NCBI GenBank assembly: GCA_965230275.1
Contig: CBDDKO010000002.1
Location: 372,001-436,000 of the forward strand
From: JAJRRS01 sp965230275
GTDB taxonomy: Bacteria > Planctomycetota > Phycisphaerae > Phycisphaerales > Phycisphaeraceae
DNA length: 64,000 nucleotides
Reading direction: 5' to 3'
This document shows positions 61,048 to 64,000 of this stretch, one piece after another (the first letter of the stretch is position 1; each line of letters starts with the position of its first letter). Under the pieces are notes generated by a model, which was not told the DNA's origin, did not search any database, and saw only the letters and a list, made by a program, of their open reading frames with translations. The position numbers and the translations under genes were made by a program.

Positions 61048-63528
61048 TTGAGCAAGACCACCAAGAAAAAAACCGCTAAGACCACCAAGACCACGAGGCG
61101 ACGCAAGAAGCCTGCCGTTCGCAAGCAGTCGACCAAGGACACCGAACAACTCGGCGGCCTGCAGACACTCTCGCCCGACTCGGCGCGTGCATCTATCCCG
61201 GACGTGTTGCCGGTCCTGCCCGTCCGCGGCAGCGTCATGTTCCCCGGCACGATCGTCCCGCTGGGTGTCGGTCGACCGTCGAGCCTGCGCATGCTCGACA
61301 CCGAGCTGACCAAGTCCAAGATCATCGCGCTGTTCAGCCAGAAAGACGAGGAGGTCGAAGAGCCGACCCTCGACGACCTGCACCACGTCGGGACCGCCGC
61401 GATGGTGCTCAAGCTCATCCGCCAGGCCGACGAGAGTGTCTCCCTGATCGTCCACGGACTGGGCCGGATCACGCTGGAAGAGGTCACTCAGAAGAAGCCT
61501 TACTTCAAGACCCGCATCGCCACCCCGACCGAAAAACCCGGCTCGGGCAAGAAGTTCGAGGCCGAGGTCAGCCAGTTACGCGACCAGGCCCACGACCTGA
61601 TTGACCTGTCGCCCAACGCCCCCGAGCAGGCGCTGACGGTGATGATGAATATCGACGATCCCGGGGCGCTCGCCGACTTCCTCGGCGCGAACCTCGCGCT
61701 GGACGTCGAGCAGAAGCAGGACCTGCTCGAAGAGTACAACATCGCCAAGCGCGTCCGTATGATCCACGTCCACCTCTCCAGCCAGCTGGAAATCCTCCGA
61801 CTGCAGGAGAAGATCCAGGAAGACGTGCAGTCGTCCATCGGCGACACCCAGCGGCGCTTCTACCTCCGCGAGCAGATCAAGGCCATCCAGAAGGAGCTCG
61901 GCGAAGACGAGTTCGGCATCGACCAGACCGTCGAGCAACTCGCCGAGCGCCTCGAAGAGGCCGACCCGCCCGAGAAGGTGATGAGCGAAGCGACGCGAGA
62001 GCTGGACCGCCTGCGTTCCATCCCCCCGGCCAGCCCCGAGTACTCGGTCATCATGACCTACCTCGAGTTGATCGCCGACCTGCCCTGGCACAAGGCAAGC
62101 GAGGACAACCTCGACCTCGACCGGGCACGCAAAATCCTCGACCGCGACCACTTCGATCTGGACAAGGTCAAACGCCGCCTGATCGAGTACCTGGCCGTGC
62201 GCAAACTCAACCCCGAGGGCCGCGGCCCGATCCTCTGCCTGGTCGGCCCGCCCGGCGTGGGCAAGACCAGCCTCGGCCAGTCCATCGCCGACAGCCTCGG
62301 CCGGGAGTTCTCACGCATCAGCCTCGGCGGAATCCGTGACGAAGCCGAGGTCCGCGGCCACCGGCGCACCTACATCGGCGCGATGCCGGGCCGGATCATC
62401 CAGGAACTGCGCCGAGCTGGCACCAACAACCCCGTCATGATGCTCGACGAGGTCGATAAGCTCGGCTCCGACTTCCGAGGTGACCCCTCCAGCGCACTGC
62501 TCGAAGTGCTTGACCCACGGCAGAACAACGCTTTTGTCGATCGCTACCTTGACGTCGCCTTCGACCTGTCGCAGGTGATCTTCATCGCCACCGCCAACTA
62601 CATCGGCAACGTCCCGCCCGCCCTGCGCGACCGGATGGAAATCATCGACATCCCCGGGTACACCGACAACGACAAGCTCGCCATCGCCCGCAAGTACCTC
62701 GTGCCGCGCCAGCTCAAGGAGAACGGGCTGACCCGTGCCAAATGCAAGTGGATGGCGTGTGGTATCAAGAAGGTGATCGAGAACTACACACGTGAGGCCG
62801 GTGTACGCGAACTCGAAAGGCAGATCGGCTCGGTCTGCCGCGGCGTCGCAGCGCAGGTCGCCGGGGCGAACAACGGCCGGAAGCGCCGCAAACTCGCCAC
62901 CGTCGATGATGCGTTCGTCCGTGAGATCCTCGGGGCCGAGAAGTACGTCCGTGACCTCGACACCCGCGTCTCGGCACCGGGCGTGGCGCTGGGCCTGGCG
63001 TACACGCCCTTCGGCGGGGAGGTCCTGTTCATCGAAGCGACAAGCTACCCCGGCAAGGGGCAGGTCACCCTCACTGGTCAGATCGGCGACGTGATGAAAG
63101 AATCCGCCAGCGCGGCGCTGTCGCTATTTAAGAGCCGGGCCGACGACCTGGGGTATGACCTGGAGCAGCTAGCCAAGCAGGACCTGCACATCCACGTCCC
63201 CGCCGGCGCGGTCCCCAAGGACGGCCCTAGCGCCGGCACAGCGATGTTCACTGCCATCACATCGTTGCTGCTGGATCGGCCCGTCACCAAGCACCTGGCC
63301 ATGACCGGCGAGATCACCCTGCGCGGCAAGGTCCTGCCCATCGGCGGCGTCAAAGAAAAAACACTCGCAGCCGCACGAGCCGGCGTCAAGACGATCCTCC
63401 TGCCCGAGCAGAACCGCCCCGACCTCGAAGATGTCGATGCTCAGGTCAGGAAGAAGTGCACCTTCCACTTCGTCGAGAACGTCGACCAGGTCCTGGCTCA
63501 CGCCCTGCGGAAGACAAGAAAGAAGTAA
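61048..63528 (+). CDS. lon: ATP-dependent protease Lon
   Basis: 826 residues. LON substrate domain from about 48, AAA+ module with Walker A GPPGVGKTS, Walker B VMMLDEVDK, and the Ser-Lys protease with KDGPSAGTAMFTA (catalytic Ser) and GGVKEKTLAA (catalytic Lys). A basic N-terminal tail (about 30 residues, Lys/Thr/Arg-rich) precedes the usual start. TTG at 61048 gives MSKTTKKK. The stop is followed 1 base later by nonamer element H. Confidence 0.96.
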   Translation: MSKTTKKKTAKTTKTTRRRKKPAVRKQSTKDTEQLGGLQTLSPDSARASIPDVLPVLPVRGSVMFPGTIVPLGVGRPSSLRMLDTELTKSKIIALFSQKDEEVEEPTLDDLHHVGTAAMVLKLIRQADESVSLIVHGLGRITLEEVTQKKPYFKTRIATPTEKPGSGKKFEAEVSQLRDQAHDLIDLSPNAPEQALTVMMNIDDPGALADFLGANLALDVEQKQDLLEEYNIAKRVRMIHVHLSSQLEILRLQEKIQEDVQSSIGDTQRRFYLREQIKAIQKELGEDEFGIDQTVEQLAERLEEADPPEKVMSEATRELDRLRSIPPASPEYSVIMTYLELIADLPWHKASEDNLDLDRARKILDRDHFDLDKVKRRLIEYLAVRKLNPEGRGPILCLVGPPGVGKTSLGQSIADSLGREFSRISLGGIRDEAEVRGHRRTYIGAMPGRIIQELRRAGTNNPVMMLDEVDKLGSDFRGDPSSALLEVLDPRQNNAFVDRYLDVAFDLSQVIFIATANYIGNVPPALRDRMEIIDIPGYTDNDKLAIARKYLVPRQLKENGLTRAKCKWMACGIKKVIENYTREAGVRELERQIGSVCRGVAAQVAGANNGRKRRKLATVDDAFVREILGAEKYVRDLDTRVSAPGVALGLAYTPFGGEVLFIEATSYPGKGQVTLTGQIGDVMKESASAALSLFKSRADDLGYDLEQLAKQDLHIHVPAGAVPKDGPSAGTAMFTAITSLLLDRPVTKHLAMTGEITLRGKVLPIGGVKEKTLAAARAGVKTILLPEQNRPDLEDVDAQVRKKCTFHFVENVDQVLAHALRKTRKK

Positions 63529-63529
63529 C

Positions 63530-63704
63530 CACAGAGAGCACAGAGAGCACGGAGGCACAGAGAAATGCGGAGTTTAGACAGGATGACAGGATATTAAGGA
63601 TAAGCATTATGCATCAGACACCCATGACTTATCCAGTCAATCCTGTCATCCTGTCTAAGTATGCTCTTCTTCTCCGTGCCTCCGTGCTCTCTGTGTACTC
63701 TGTG
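63530..63704. repeat. nested inverted repeat H (CACAGAG nonamers around GACAGGAT octamers)
   Basis: Outer left arm: units at 63530, 63539, 63548 (8-mer) and 63556 of the CACAGAGNN type. Inner left arm: GACAGGAT repeated at 63577 and 63585. Inner right arm 63628-63657 and outer right arm 63672-63704 are the complements. The outer family is that of the GxxExxY cassette (46862-47287), here without a gene. Total about 175 bases, between lon and the adenosyltransferase gene. Confidence 0.85.
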
Positions 63705-63727
63705 GTAAATACAGATGGATTAATTCC

Positions 63728-64000
63728 ATGAAGCTCTACACCAAACGCGGCGACGACGGGGCGACGGACCTTTACAAAGGCGGCCGTACACCCAAGACCG
63801 ATCCGCGCATCATCGCCATCGGTGATGTCGATGAGACCAACGCCGCCATCGGCCTGGCGTTGTCGGCATGCGATGGGGGGGTGATCAAGGAGATGCTGAC
63901 CGAACTGCAGTCCCGCCTGTTCGATTTGGGCGCAGACCTGGCGACCCCCGCCCCCGGAAGTGATGCCCCGCAAGATTCCCCGCGCATCACGCAAGACCAC
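63728..64000 (+). CDS. cob(I)alamin adenosyltransferase, PduO type (partial)
   Basis: First 91 codons, cut by the window end. MKLYTKRGDDGATDLYKGGRTPK and IIAIGDVDETNAAIGLAL are the N-terminal ATP-binding signatures of PduO-type enzymes that adenosylate cob(I)alamin. The start ATG is 23 bases after nonamer element H. Confidence 0.93.
   Translation, partial: MKLYTKRGDDGATDLYKGGRTPKTDPRIIAIGDVDETNAAIGLALSACDGGVIKEMLTELQSRLFDLGADLATPAPGSDAPQDSPRITQDH

Overview
The window is GC-rich bacterial chromosome, densely coded on both strands and free of phage or transposase genes. It most likely comes from the Planctomycetota, class Phycisphaerae. This is an inference from secreted formylglycine-type sulfatases, two small membrane proteins with a CxxCGYDLRG zinc ribbon, a UbiA/UbiX pair of the kind used for menaquinone, and scattered single genes (nuoC, fliN) that form operons elsewhere. 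No rRNA is present to settle it.

Layout. 0-6 kb: recQ, a PTS EIIA protein, then the minus-strand run glmU-like, prs, rplY, pth, and tRNA-Gln. 6-14 kb: a hypothetical protein, RNase P RNA, a secreted HEAT-repeat protein, an ExbB/MotA channel protein and glycogen phosphorylase. 14-25 kb: DinB, GNAT, thiL, tsaE, yacG, a Fur-family regulator, hom, glutamate dehydrogenase, nadD, a 2-hydroxyacid dehydrogenase and nuoC. 26-35 kb: DAHP synthase behind an aromatic leader-peptide attenuator, UbiA/UbiX, an AEC transporter, lysC and tRNA-Leu. 35-43 kb: two sulfatases, a GH43-like protein and a heptose/glycosyltransferase cluster. 43-52 kb: rpsL and rpsG, then a SAM-riboswitch-controlled set (threonine-synthase-like enzyme, ThiS/MoaD-like carrier, NIL protein, GNAT, E1-like ThiF) followed by DinB proteins and a cysteine-desulfurase-like enzyme. 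51-64 kb: an ATPase, trpE, fliN, NfeD, a sugar isomerase, an MFS-PlsC fusion, folE2, hsp20, lon and the start of a cobalamin adenosyltransferase.

Three things stand out. First, at least nine intergenic inverted repeats share an architecture: each arm is a degenerate tandem array of 7-mers (or 8-9-mers), and the 7-mer differs between loci. One lengthens a helix of RNase P RNA, several supply or abut stop codons, and one encloses a GxxExxY nuclease-like gene. Second, the SAM-riboswitch cluster suggests homocysteine/methionine synthesis using a protein thiocarboxylate. Third, the DAHP synthase leader is a complete ribosome-mediated attenuator whose leader peptide starts at about the predicted transcription start. 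The hom and lysC genes in the window belong to the same aspartate-family pathway as the SAM-controlled cluster; trpE lies downstream of the DAHP synthase step.
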